Shown piece by piece: positions 26,332 to 35,033 of a stretch of 64,000 nucleotides of DNA. The first letter of the stretch is position 1. Every line of letters begins with the position of its first letter. Both the position numbers and the translations under genes were made by a program. The DNA comes from Aminipila luticellarii (lineage in GTDB: Bacteria > Bacillota > Clostridia > Peptostreptococcales > Anaerovoracaceae): assembly GCF_004103735.1 (NCBI RefSeq), contig NZ_CP035281.1, positions 558,001 through 622,000 on the forward strand. The letters run 5' to 3'. Below the pieces are notes generated by a model. The model made no database searches. It was not told the origin of the DNA and was given only the letters and a program-made list of their open reading frames with translations.

Positions 26332-27393
26332 ATGAGTTATAAAATTCTCTCTATTAATCCCGGCTCTACTTCGACGAAAGTCGCTTTATATGAAAATGAA
26401 ACCTTGGTCTTTTCCGAAAATATAGAACATACTGCCGAAGAACTCAGTCCGTATGAGGAAGTTCTTGATCAATTAGAATTTAGATCGGAAGCCATTCAAG
26501 CAATCCTGAAAAAACACGGTGTAGTTCTTTCAGACCTGGCTGCGGTGGTAGGAAGGGGCGGACTTCTCCCTAATCTGCATGCAGGCGGATATTTGGTAAA
26601 TCCGCATATGAAAGAGGCGCTTCTGGGTGGGCAGGCGTCGCCTCATGCGTCTAATCTGGGAGCCTTGCTGGCATACGAAATAGCGGAGCCCCTTGGGATC
26701 CCGTCTTACATTTATGATGCGGTCATGGCCGATGAATTTGAAGAAATCGCTAAGATCACCGGGCTTCCCGATGTGCAAAGGCAGAGCATGTGCCATGTGC
26801 TGAATATGAAAGCCATGTCCCGCAAGGTGGCTGAGAAACATGGAAAAAGATATGAGGACATGACCCTGCTGGTAGCTCATTTGGGAGGCGGCATTTCTAT
26901 CGGCATCCATAAAGGAGGAAAGATCATTGACGCCATCCGGGATGATGCGGGACCGTTTTCTCCGGAACGTTCCGGAAGCATTCCGCTGCTTTACATCGTG
27001 GATATGTGCTATTCCGGCATATATAACCGCAAGGAAATGATAAAAAGGATTCGCGGAATGGGCGGGCTGAAAGCTCATTTAGGAACAGCTGACTGCAGAA
27101 GAATTGAGAAAATGATCGAAAGCGGAGATGAAAGGGCTAAACTGCTTTATGAAGCGCAGGCCTACCAGGTGGCGAAGGGAATCGGAGAACTGGCTCCGGT
27201 AGTAAGCGGAAAGGTGGATTATATTATTCTTACCGGCGGCGTGGCTTATTCAAAGATGATGACGGATATGATCAAAGAGCGGGTTGAATTTATTGCTCCG
27301 GTGGAGATCATGCCGGGAGAGGATGAGATGGAAGCACTTGCTCTGGGAGCCTTAAGGATACTGAGAGGAGAGGAAACGGCTCAAGAGTATTAA
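26332..27393 (+). CDS. buk: Butyrate kinase (acyl phosphate kinase)
   Basis: 353 residues of the acetate/butyrate kinase superfamily: INPGSTSTKVALYENE at the start, VVGRGGLL near 65, LVAHLGGGISIGIHKGG in the middle, DDAGPFSPERSG, and the ATP-site block ILTGGVAYSKMM. It transfers phosphate from an acyl phosphate to ADP, the ATP-yielding step of the pathway. It starts 14 bases after the membrane protein gene, with a GGGG-type ribosome binding site. Confidence 0.97.
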   Translation: MSYKILSINPGSTSTKVALYENETLVFSENIEHTAEELSPYEEVLDQLEFRSEAIQAILKKHGVVLSDLAAVVGRGGLLPNLHAGGYLVNPHMKEALLGGQASPHASNLGALLAYEIAEPLGIPSYIYDAVMADEFEEIAKITGLPDVQRQSMCHVLNMKAMSRKVAEKHGKRYEDMTLLVAHLGGGISIGIHKGGKIIDAIRDDAGPFSPERSGSIPLLYIVDMCYSGIYNRKEMIKRIRGMGGLKAHLGTADCRRIEKMIESGDERAKLLYEAQAYQVAKGIGELAPVVSGKVDYIILTGGVAYSKMMTDMIKERVEFIAPVEIMPGEDEMEALALGALRILRGEETAQEY

Positions 27394-27425
27394 AAAAGAG
27401 GAATAGTGAAAAAAGGAGTAGTGAA

Positions 27426-28610
27426 ATGATTTCAAAAAAAATGGTTGGATATGTGCAGGGCAGCTCGGCTATCCGAGCTATGTTTGAAGAAGGAAAGAAA
27501 ATGTCCGCCTTGTACGGCGCTGAAAATGTGTACGATTTTAGTTTGGGAAACCCAAATCTGGCTCCGCCGGAAGAGGTAAAACAGGCTATTCTTGATGTGC
27601 TCCATGAAGAATCTCCTACCTTTGTTCACGGCTACATGAATAATTCCGGATATGAAGATATTCGGCAAAAAGTGGCGGAAAACATCAATCAGAAGCACGG
27701 AACTCACTTTGAGACTCAAAATATTTTAATGACGGTAGGCGCAGCAGGCGGCCTGAATGTTATTTTAAAGACTTTGCTGGATCCGGGTGATGAAGTGATC
27801 GTGTTCGCACCTTATTTCGGCGAATACCGAAGCTATGTATCAAACTTTGATGGTGTATTAGTGGAGGTCTCACCGAATACGGTGGATTTCCAGCCAAATC
27901 TTGAAGAATTTGAGAAAAAAGTCACCGCCAAAACCAAAGCGGTCATTGTGAATTCACCGAATAATCCTACCGGAGTGGTGTATACAGAGAAAAACATTAC
28001 TGCATTATCCAATATACTGAGAAGCAAGCAAGAAGAATTCGGCACTAGTATTTATCTGATTACCGATGAGCCTTACCGTGAACTGGTCTATGACGGCGTT
28101 TCGGTGCCTTATGTGACCAAATACTATAAAAATGCTGTCATTGGATATTCTTACAGTAAATCCCTTTCCCTGCCGGGAGAACGAATCGGGTATCTGGTGA
28201 TTCCTAGTGAAGTGGATGATTTTCAAGATGTGGTTGCCGCTGCCAATGTAGCGAACCGTATTTTAGGTTACGTCAACGCACCTTCTTTGATGCAGAGGGC
28301 GGTTGGACGGTGTCTGGACGCGGAGGTCAATATCGGTGTCTACGACAAAAACAGGAAAGCCCTGTACAATGGCTTGACGGAAGCTGGGTATGACTGTATC
28401 CGTCCGGACGGAGCTTTTTATCTCTTTGTAAAGTCCCCAATAGAAAACGATGTGGAATTTTGCAACAGAGCAAAGAAGTACCATTTGCTGATTGTCCCGG
28501 GAACTTCCTTTGCCTGCCCCGGATATGTGAGAATTGCCTATTGTGTGGCTTATGAAACCATTACGGGTGCACTGCCAAAGTTTAAAGAATTAATGGAAGA
28601 ATTCAAATAG
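27426..28610 (+). CDS. PLP-dependent aminotransferase, class I/II
   Basis: 394 residues, fold type I. Conserved blocks: SLGNPNLAPPEEVKQAI, TVGAAGGLNVILKTLLDPGDEV, NSPNNPTG, and the PLP lysine K245 in YSYSKSLSLPGERIGYL. It moves the amino group of the imported amino acid to 2-oxoglutarate, producing the 2-oxoacid for IorAB. AAAGGAG precedes the start. Last gene of the operon, closed by the terminator at 28652. Confidence 0.94.
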   Translation: MISKKMVGYVQGSSAIRAMFEEGKKMSALYGAENVYDFSLGNPNLAPPEEVKQAILDVLHEESPTFVHGYMNNSGYEDIRQKVAENINQKHGTHFETQNILMTVGAAGGLNVILKTLLDPGDEVIVFAPYFGEYRSYVSNFDGVLVEVSPNTVDFQPNLEEFEKKVTAKTKAVIVNSPNNPTGVVYTEKNITALSNILRSKQEEFGTSIYLITDEPYRELVYDGVSVPYVTKYYKNAVIGYSYSKSLSLPGERIGYLVIPSEVDDFQDVVAAANVANRILGYVNAPSLMQRAVGRCLDAEVNIGVYDKNRKALYNGLTEAGYDCIRPDGAFYLFVKSPIENDVEFCNRAKKYHLLIVPGTSFACPGYVRIAYCVAYETITGALPKFKELMEEFK

Positions 28611-28651
28611 AACGTAAAAACAACAAAATATCAAAAAAGTTTATACATCAG

Positions 28652-28684
28652 CCGGAGACAGAGAAAATCTGTCCCCGGTTTTTG
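28652..28684 (+). terminator. Terminator of the ior-ptb-buk operon
   Basis: CCGGAGACAG and CTGTCCCCGG pair with one mismatch, followed by five Ts. Confidence 0.85.
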
Positions 28685-28714
28685 TATTCCGGCCAATTTA
28701 GACAGAAATAATAA

Positions 28715-28743
28715 TTGTGTAAATTGATAAAAAATGGTATCAT
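28715..28743 (+). promoter_or_regulatory. Candidate promoter of motAB
   Basis: TTGTGT, 17-base spacer, TATCAT, ending 42 bases before motA. No clear flagellar sigma-28 motif was seen, so this is tentative. Confidence 0.35.
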
Positions 28744-28785
28744 GGAAGAAATAGTAAATATATGTCGAATAAATAAGGAGGAGAT

Positions 28786-29571
28786 ATGGAACTTACTACA
28801 CTTTTGGGCATTATTGTAGGTATTTCAGCGATAGTTGGAGCTATGATTTTTAAGGGTATTAGTTTTACTGTTTTTATAAATCCTGCAGCGTTCTGTGTAA
28901 TCATTGTCGGTACAGTTGCTACTATTTTGAATTCGTATCCGGGAGAAGATCTGAAAAGTCTGGGATCCCTGTTCAAAATTCTTTTTACGAAGCAAAAGGA
29001 TGTTTCTGAAACAGAAATCATTGAATTGATGGTTAATCTATCTACTTCAGCCAGAAAAGAAGGCCTTTTGTCGTTAGAGAGCAAAGTGGAGGAAATTGAA
29101 GATCCGTTCATCAAAAAAGGGATTCGTATGGTGGTGGATGGAATAGAAGAGGACGTTATTGCAGATATTCTTGACAATGAGATTTCCGAAATGGAGAAGC
29201 GGCATGCTCTCAATGCGGGGATCTTTTCATCTGCCGGAACGTATGCTCCGACCTTAGGTGTTTTGGGAGCAGTATTCGGTCTGATTGCAGCCATGGGACA
29301 TATCGATGATACGGACGCCATGTCTGAGGCTATTGCTGCTGCCTTCATAGCAACGATTCTTGGTATATTTACCGGTTATGTTTTATGGAATCCTTTTGCA
29401 AAAAAATTACAGGTCAAAAGCCAGCATGAAGTGACCATGAAAACCATGATCGTTGAGGGTCTGCTGTCTATACAGAGAGGGGATTCTCCATTTATGCTGA
29501 AAGACAGATTGCTTGCTATTCTGCCGCCATCACAACAGGAACAGATCATTGAGGAGATGAAGTCAGAATAA
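28786..29571 (+). CDS. motA: Flagellar motor stator protein MotA
   Basis: 261 residues, four membrane segments: two near the N-terminus, a long cytoplasmic loop with charged residues (about 60-145), and two later segments (TYAPTLGVLGAVFGLIAAMG and AIAAAFIATILGIFTGYVLW). This is the proton-type MotA layout that rings MotB and turns the flagellar rotor. AAGGAGG precedes the ATG. No other flagellar genes are nearby, so the remaining flagellar genes must lie elsewhere. Confidence 0.96.
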   Translation: MELTTLLGIIVGISAIVGAMIFKGISFTVFINPAAFCVIIVGTVATILNSYPGEDLKSLGSLFKILFTKQKDVSETEIIELMVNLSTSARKEGLLSLESKVEEIEDPFIKKGIRMVVDGIEEDVIADILDNEISEMEKRHALNAGIFSSAGTYAPTLGVLGAVFGLIAAMGHIDDTDAMSEAIAAAFIATILGIFTGYVLWNPFAKKLQVKSQHEVTMKTMIVEGLLSIQRGDSPFMLKDRLLAILPPSQQEQIIEEMKSE

Positions 29572-29583
29572 GGAGGGAATGGT

Positions 29584-30369
29584 ATGTCGAGAAAAAAGAA
29601 ACATGCAAGTCATGAGGCAGAGAATGGGGAAGCATGGTTATTGCCATATTCGGATTTGATGACGTTACTGTTAGCCGTTTTTATTGTTCTGTTTGCGGTA
29701 AGCAAGGTAGATGCCGGAAAAGCAGCACAAATATCTCAGGAATTTCGCGAATCTATGATGACCAAAAGCGCTGCCGCTCAAATGAGCCAGCAGCAGCAGA
29801 CCAAGCAAAGCAGCAGCGGAAAGGATGCCGCTACTCAATCAGGAATATCGGAAATTGATTTGGAAAAATATATGGGAGAGTATGAGCTGGATAAGCTGAA
29901 AGAGCTAAAGGCTGAAATTGATGCTAAAATCGTAAAAGAAGGTATGGATACTTCCGTAACCACCAGTATAGATATGAGAGGTCTGGTTGTCAGCCTGAAC
30001 AATGCCGTTTTCTTTGAATCCGGAAGTGCAGACATCAAAAAAGAAAATGAACAGACATTGGTAGAGGTGGCTACTATGATCAATACGTTGAATAATTATA
30101 TACGTATTGAAGGACATACGGATAATGTACCGATGCATTCGGAAATTTATCCTTCAAACTGGGAATTATCGTCAGCTCGAGCTGCCAGTGTCGTACAGCT
30201 ATTTATTAATAACAGTGTTCCGCCGGAAAAACTGGTATCCGTTGGATACGGGGAATACAGGCCGGTCGCCGACAATTCTACTGCAGAGGGAAGAGCAAAG
30301 AACAGACGTATCGACATCATTGTTTTAAGCGAGAAGTATAATAATCTGGAAAAGCAGCTCACCGAATAG
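29584..30369 (+). CDS. motB: Flagellar motor stator protein MotB
   Basis: 261 residues. One membrane segment at about 20-42 contains the ion-binding Asp D24 (PYSDLMTLLL). A Gln/Ser-rich plug-linker (about 65-90) leads to an OmpA-like peptidoglycan-binding domain with IEGHTDNVPM and NWELSSARAASVV. MotB anchors the stator to the wall. Starts 12 bases after motA with AAGGAGGG; the two are an operon ending in the hairpin at 30426. Confidence 0.96.
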   Translation: MSRKKKHASHEAENGEAWLLPYSDLMTLLLAVFIVLFAVSKVDAGKAAQISQEFRESMMTKSAAAQMSQQQQTKQSSSGKDAATQSGISEIDLEKYMGEYELDKLKELKAEIDAKIVKEGMDTSVTTSIDMRGLVVSLNNAVFFESGSADIKKENEQTLVEVATMINTLNNYIRIEGHTDNVPMHSEIYPSNWELSSARAASVVQLFINNSVPPEKLVSVGYGEYRPVADNSTAEGRAKNRRIDIIVLSEKYNNLEKQLTE

Positions 30370-30425
30370 AAAAATAGGATTTATCATGCACAATTTAGTG
30401 GGAAAGTTGTTTCATAATGATAAGA

Positions 30426-30481
30426 GAGAAGCCACTTATGAACGAGGGTCACTCCATCGGATATAAATGGCTTCTTTTTGT
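30426..30481 (+). terminator. Terminator of motAB
   Basis: GAAGCCACTTAT pairs with ATAAATGGCTTC with one mismatch across a 21-base loop, followed by TTTTTG. Confidence 0.75.
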
Positions 30482-30563
30482 TTTTGAGTTTGTGTGGTAA
30501 AATAAACGAAGTAATTGAAAGCGGTGTTGTCGGAAGGAAGTAAGTAAGGGATTTGAAAGATAT

Positions 30564-33215
30564 ATGAAGAATTTAGTGATTGGAATATTGGCGCATGTGG
30601 ATGCCGGAAAAACGACTTTGTCAGAAGGTCTGCTCTACCGGAGCGGTAAAATCGGAAAGTTGGGAAGGGTGGACAATAAGGATGCTTATCTGGACACCTA
30701 CGAACTGGAAAAGGCGAGGGGCATCACGATATTCGCTAAACAGGCGGTATTTGAGACGGAAGATGTCCGGATTACCTTGCTGGATACACCGGGTCACGTG
30801 GATTTTTCGGCTGAAATGGAGAGAACGCTTCAAGTGCTGGACTATGCTATTTTAGTAATAAATGGTGCGGATGGGGTACAGGGGCATACCAAAACGCTGT
30901 GGCATCTGCTGAATCTGTATCAGATCCCTGTTTTTTTATTCATAAACAAGATGGATCAGAAGGGTACGGATCGGGTGAAGCTGCTCCAGGAGATTAGAAA
31001 TCAGCTGAGTGATGGGTGTATTGAATTTGGTGAAGCCTGTACGGATGTTTTTTATGATCAGCTGGCCATGTGCAGTGAACCCATGATGGAAGCCTATCTG
31101 CAAACCGGGAAGATTGAGACAGATCAGATTCGGAAGGCTGTTCGGGTACGCAGGGTATTTCCCTGTTATTTTGGTTCCGCATTAAAACTGAACGGGATTG
31201 ATGAACTGATGCGGGGAATAACAAGGTATTCGTTACTTCCTGCTTATCCAGAGTCCTTCGGTGCAAAGATCTTTAAAATCGAAAGAGACGAACAGGGCAA
31301 CCGGTTGACTCATATGAAGCTGACGGGCGGAACACTTAAAGTGAAAGACAGCTTAACAAATGGGGACTGGGAGGAAAAGGTGAATCAAATCCGCATTTAT
31401 TCCGGCCAGAAATTTGAGGTGGTTCGTGAAGCGGAAGCGGGGATCGTATGTGCTGTAATAGGGCTCAGCTATACCCGTCCGGGACAGGGCCTGGGTATAG
31501 AAGAGATGTCGGAATTGCCCTTGTTAGAACCCATATTGTCTTACCAGCTTGTTCTTCCTGAGGATTGCGAACCCAGGGCTCTTCTGCCCAAGCTGCGCCA
31601 GCTGGAAGAAGAAGAACCGGAGCTCCATCTCGTGTGGGATGAACAGCTGCAGGAAATCCAGGTCCAGCTCATGGGCGAGGTGCAGATTGAAATTTTGCAG
31701 AGCATGATACAGAGCCGGTATGGAGCGGAAGTCGCTTTTGACAGCGGAAAAATCGTATATAAAGAAACCATTTCAAACACAGTAGAGGGAGTAGGACATT
31801 TTGAACCCCTCCGGCATTATGCAGAGGTTCATTTGCTGCTGGAGCCCGGAGCACGGGGAAGCGGATTGCAGTTTGATACAGTGTGCAGCGAAGATGTGTT
31901 GGCGAAAAACTGGCAGAGGCTCATATTGACTCACTTGGAGGAAAAAACGCATAAGGGCGTGCTGATCGGCTCAGCCATTACCGATATGAAAATCACTTTA
32001 GTGTCGGGCAGAGCCCACAAGAAGCATACGGAAGGCGGCGATTTCAGGGAAGCAGTCTATCGAGCCGTGCGGCAGGGCTTGAAAGAAGCAGAATCCGTAT
32101 TATTGGAGCCTTATTATACTTTTCAGCTGGAATTACCTGAAAAAATGGTGGGACGAGCTATGACGGATGTGGAGCAGATGTATGGCACCAGTGAAATATC
32201 CCAGACAGACGGCGAAACAGCGGTTCTTACAGGAAGTGCTCCGGTCAGCACCATGCGGAACTATCAGAAAGAGGTGGCGTCCTATACCAAAGGACGTGGG
32301 CGGCTTTTTTGCAGCTTGAAGGGCTACGAGCCGTGTCACAACACAGAGGAAGTACTGACGGCTGCCGGCTATGACTCGGAAAGAGATTTAGAAAATCCAA
32401 CAGGTTCTGTTTTTTGTACGCATGGAGCGGGGGTTATCGTGAGCTGGGATCAGGTGAAAGATCATATGCATGTGGAGCGTTGGCTTCGCCGGGATGCCAA
32501 GGTACAAGAAATTCTTCCAAACCGAATTTTGCCGGAGGAGGAACGGTGGATCAGTGAAGAGGAAATTGATCAGATTATGAACCATACCTTTTATGCAAAT
32601 CAAGGGAGAAAATCTGTATGGAAAAGACAAAAACCGGCTCGCGAAAACTCTTTTGGACCGGTCGATATGCAATATACCAGTATTCCAAAAGAGAATAAAG
32701 AAGAATATCTGCTGGTAGACGGATATAACGTCATCTTTGCATGGGAAGATCTAAAAGAACTTGCGGAAGTAAACATGGACAGCGCCAGAACGAAATTGAT
32801 GGATTGTCTCAGCAATTATCAGGGAATCCGAAAATGCCAGATCATTGTTGTGTTTGATGCGTACCGCGTACAGGGGCACCGGGAGGAAATGATCGACTAC
32901 CACAATATACACATGGTATATACGAGAGAAGCACAGCCGGCTGATCAGTACATTGAACGGTTCGCCTATACGAATCAGAAAAAATACCATATTACAGTGG
33001 CCACCTCCGACGGATTGCAGCAAATTATTATAAGAGGAGCGGGATGCTCCCTCTTGTCTGCCAGAGAGCTAAAAGAAGAAATCGACAGGACCAATGAACG
33101 GATTCGGCAGGAATACAAAGAAATGCAAAGCAAGAATCACTATTATCTCGAAGACGCATTATCTCCGGAGGAAAAGAAAAAAATGGAAGAGCTCACAGAA
33201 ATTCCTCCTAAATAA
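30564..33215 (+). CDS. Ribosomal-protection-type translation GTPase fused to a NYN (YacP/Rae1-like) RNase domain
   Basis: 883 residues. Residues 1 to about 640 are an EF-G/TetM-type GTPase: G1 AHVDAGKT at 10-17, G3 DTPGH, G4 NKMD, and the later EF-G-like domains with KGYEP near the end. After a spacer with GTGSVFCTHG-like sequence and charged residues comes, from about 713, a NYN domain opening with LLVDGYNVIFAW (first acidic residue D719), VVFDAYRV and ATSDGLQQIIIRG. TetM-class GTPases bind the ribosomal A site; Rae1/YacP of Bacillus cleaves mRNA in the A site. One chain holding both suggests ribosome-triggered mRNA cleavage or rescue (inference). Tetracycline resistance is not implied. Confidence 0.9.
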   Translation: MKNLVIGILAHVDAGKTTLSEGLLYRSGKIGKLGRVDNKDAYLDTYELEKARGITIFAKQAVFETEDVRITLLDTPGHVDFSAEMERTLQVLDYAILVINGADGVQGHTKTLWHLLNLYQIPVFLFINKMDQKGTDRVKLLQEIRNQLSDGCIEFGEACTDVFYDQLAMCSEPMMEAYLQTGKIETDQIRKAVRVRRVFPCYFGSALKLNGIDELMRGITRYSLLPAYPESFGAKIFKIERDEQGNRLTHMKLTGGTLKVKDSLTNGDWEEKVNQIRIYSGQKFEVVREAEAGIVCAVIGLSYTRPGQGLGIEEMSELPLLEPILSYQLVLPEDCEPRALLPKLRQLEEEEPELHLVWDEQLQEIQVQLMGEVQIEILQSMIQSRYGAEVAFDSGKIVYKETISNTVEGVGHFEPLRHYAEVHLLLEPGARGSGLQFDTVCSEDVLAKNWQRLILTHLEEKTHKGVLIGSAITDMKITLVSGRAHKKHTEGGDFREAVYRAVRQGLKEAESVLLEPYYTFQLELPEKMVGRAMTDVEQMYGTSEISQTDGETAVLTGSAPVSTMRNYQKEVASYTKGRGRLFCSLKGYEPCHNTEEVLTAAGYDSERDLENPTGSVFCTHGAGVIVSWDQVKDHMHVERWLRRDAKVQEILPNRILPEEERWISEEEIDQIMNHTFYANQGRKSVWKRQKPARENSFGPVDMQYTSIPKENKEEYLLVDGYNVIFAWEDLKELAEVNMDSARTKLMDCLSNYQGIRKCQIIVVFDAYRVQGHREEMIDYHNIHMVYTREAQPADQYIERFAYTNQKKYHITVATSDGLQQIIIRGAGCSLLSARELKEEIDRTNERIRQEYKEMQSKNHYYLEDALSPEEKKKMEELTEIPPK

Positions 33216-33284
33216 CCGGAAGAAATGGTTGCAACTTGATCCAATTTGTATTAATATATAACGGTAAATTTAATATTTTTCAGA

Positions 33285-33455
33285 TGAAGATAGCGGGAGA
33301 GCAACGGCTGCAGCCGTTCACCGAAGAAGTAAATCTTTCAGGTACCTATTGAATTAGAGATGACCGCTATTGGATGAAACCTTGGAGAGACTCTTAAAGA
33401 GCACCGAAGGGGAAAGTCATATGACGAAACTCTCAGGTAAAAGGACAGGGTACAG
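33285..33455 (+). promoter_or_regulatory. Tandem glycine riboswitch
   Basis: Two glycine aptamers in series. The first (about 33290-33370) has GCGGGAGAG, CACCGAAG, CTTTCAGGTA and closes with GACCGC. The second (about 33378-33455) has TTGGAGAGACTC, GCACCGAAGG, ACTCTCAGGTAAAAGGACAGGG. These are the conserved gcvT-element blocks. It lies 125 bases upstream of a CycA-like permease, so glycine level controls glycine/alanine transport here. No gcv genes are in the window. Confidence 0.95.
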
Positions 33456-33579
33456 GTAACATATCTTATAAAAGTAATATCTTTCTATTTATTTCTTTTA
33501 GATTTTATTATCTATTCCCCATTAAAATCTCCAATTTGAATATACTTACAATAGGAACTTTTAGAAAGGCGGAATAGTT

Positions 33580-34926
33580 ATGTCAGAAAATCAACATTTA
33601 TCCAGGGGATTGAAAAATCGCCATGTTCAATTACTTGCCATTGGGGGAGCTATCGGTACGGGTCTGTTTCTTGGATCCGGCAGATCCATCCATCTGGCGG
33701 GACCTTCTATTTTATTCGCTTATTTAATTACAGGAATCATTTGTTATTTTATCATGCGGGCACTGGGAGAAGTTTTGCTGTCCAACCTGAATCATCATTC
33801 CTTTGTGGATTTTGTTCAGGATTACTTCGGAAACGGAGCGGCCTTTATCACCGGCTGGACATACTGGTTCTGCTGGATTTCTTTGGCCATGGCGGATTTG
33901 ACTGCCGTGGGACTGTACATACAATTCTGGTTCCCCCATATTGCCCAATGGGTTCCAAGTCTGGTGGCTTTAGTCCTTTTATTGATTATGAACCTGACCG
34001 CAGTAAAATATTTCGGCGAAATGGAATTCTGGTTTGCTTTAATTAAAATTATCGCCATAGTATCCCTGATCGTAATTGGCTGCTTCATGATTCTGAAAGG
34101 ATTTTCTACGGATGCAGGCCCCTCCAGCTTTTCAAACCTGTGGCAGCATGGCGGCTGGTTTCCCAATGGGGTAAGCGGATTTATTCTTTCCTTCCAGATG
34201 GTGGTATTCGCTTTTACGGGCATTGAGCTGGTCGGATTGACTGCCGGTGAAACAGAGAATCCGGAGCATGTTATCCCAAAAGCCATCAATAATATTCCGA
34301 TTAGAATTATTATCTTTTATATCGGCGCCCTTTTTGTCATCATGAGCATTTATCCGTGGAATGCCATTAATCCGGCTGAAAGCCCATTTGTGCAGGTGTT
34401 TGCTTCCGTGGGCATAGCGTCGGCGGCAAGCATTGTAAACTTTGTTGTTTTGACCTCTGCCGCATCGGCCTGTAACAGCGGCATTTTCAGCACAGGACGT
34501 ATGACGTTTTCTCTGGCCCAGGAAAATAATGCACCGGCTTCCTTGAAGAAATTAAATCGCAACAAGGTGCCCTCTAATGCTACATTCTTTTCTGCCGCCG
34601 TCCTGTTAATTTCAGTTATTTTGAATTACATCATGCCGGAGGGCGTATTTGTGCTGATTACAAGTATTTCCACCTTCTGTTTTATTTTTATCTGGGCTAT
34701 GATGGTGCTTTGCCATTTGAAATATCGCAGAACCAATCCAAAGCTTGCCGCTAAGAGTAAGTTTAAAATGCCACTTTTTCCGCTTTCCAATTACATTATT
34801 TTAGCGTTCCTTGCCTTTGTACTGATCGTATTAGCACTGAATGCTGAAACCCGTGTCGCCCTGTTTGTTACGCCAGTGTGGTTCGTCATTCTGGCGGGGA
34901 TCTATACCGCATGTAAGTCAAAATAA
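33580..34926 (+). CDS. cycA: D-serine/D-alanine/glycine permease, CycA-like
   Basis: 448 residues, AAT-type APC permease with about twelve membrane segments. The start LKNRHVQLLAIGGAIGTGLFLGSG, then ITGWTYWFCWISLAMADLTAV, FGEMEFWFALIKI and NFVVLTSAASACNSGIFSTGRM follow E. coli CycA closely. It is a proton-coupled importer of glycine and small D- or L-amino acids. The tandem glycine riboswitch upstream supports glycine as the physiological substrate. GAAAGGCGG precedes the ATG. Confidence 0.93.
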   Translation: MSENQHLSRGLKNRHVQLLAIGGAIGTGLFLGSGRSIHLAGPSILFAYLITGIICYFIMRALGEVLLSNLNHHSFVDFVQDYFGNGAAFITGWTYWFCWISLAMADLTAVGLYIQFWFPHIAQWVPSLVALVLLLIMNLTAVKYFGEMEFWFALIKIIAIVSLIVIGCFMILKGFSTDAGPSSFSNLWQHGGWFPNGVSGFILSFQMVVFAFTGIELVGLTAGETENPEHVIPKAINNIPIRIIIFYIGALFVIMSIYPWNAINPAESPFVQVFASVGIASAASIVNFVVLTSAASACNSGIFSTGRMTFSLAQENNAPASLKKLNRNKVPSNATFFSAAVLLISVILNYIMPEGVFVLITSISTFCFIFIWAMMVLCHLKYRRTNPKLAAKSKFKMPLFPLSNYIILAFLAFVLIVLALNAETRVALFVTPVWFVILAGIYTACKSK

Positions 34927-34974
34927 ATTGAATGAAAAGGCTTGTTTTGGGCAAAATCTTTGATTATAATAAAT

Positions 34975-35014
34975 CTGCTGACTCCACTTGAAAAGTGGAA
35001 TCAGCAGGTGTTTT
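34975..35014 (+). terminator. Terminator after cycA
   Basis: CTGCTGACTCCACTT pairs with AAGTGGAATCAGCAG (one mismatch), then GTGTTTT. It sits only about 20 bases before the exchanger start, so the exchanger depends on read-through or on a promoter near the hairpin. Confidence 0.8.
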
Positions 35015-35033
35015 ATATAAAGGAGATTTTACA

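Noticed and set aside
26530-27078. 182-codon minus-strand frame over buk
   Set aside because: Shadow of the kinase gene; no domain.
30564-33215. Acquired tetracycline resistance gene
   Set aside because: The NYN fusion and lack of mobile-element context point to a housekeeping family; resistance cannot be claimed.
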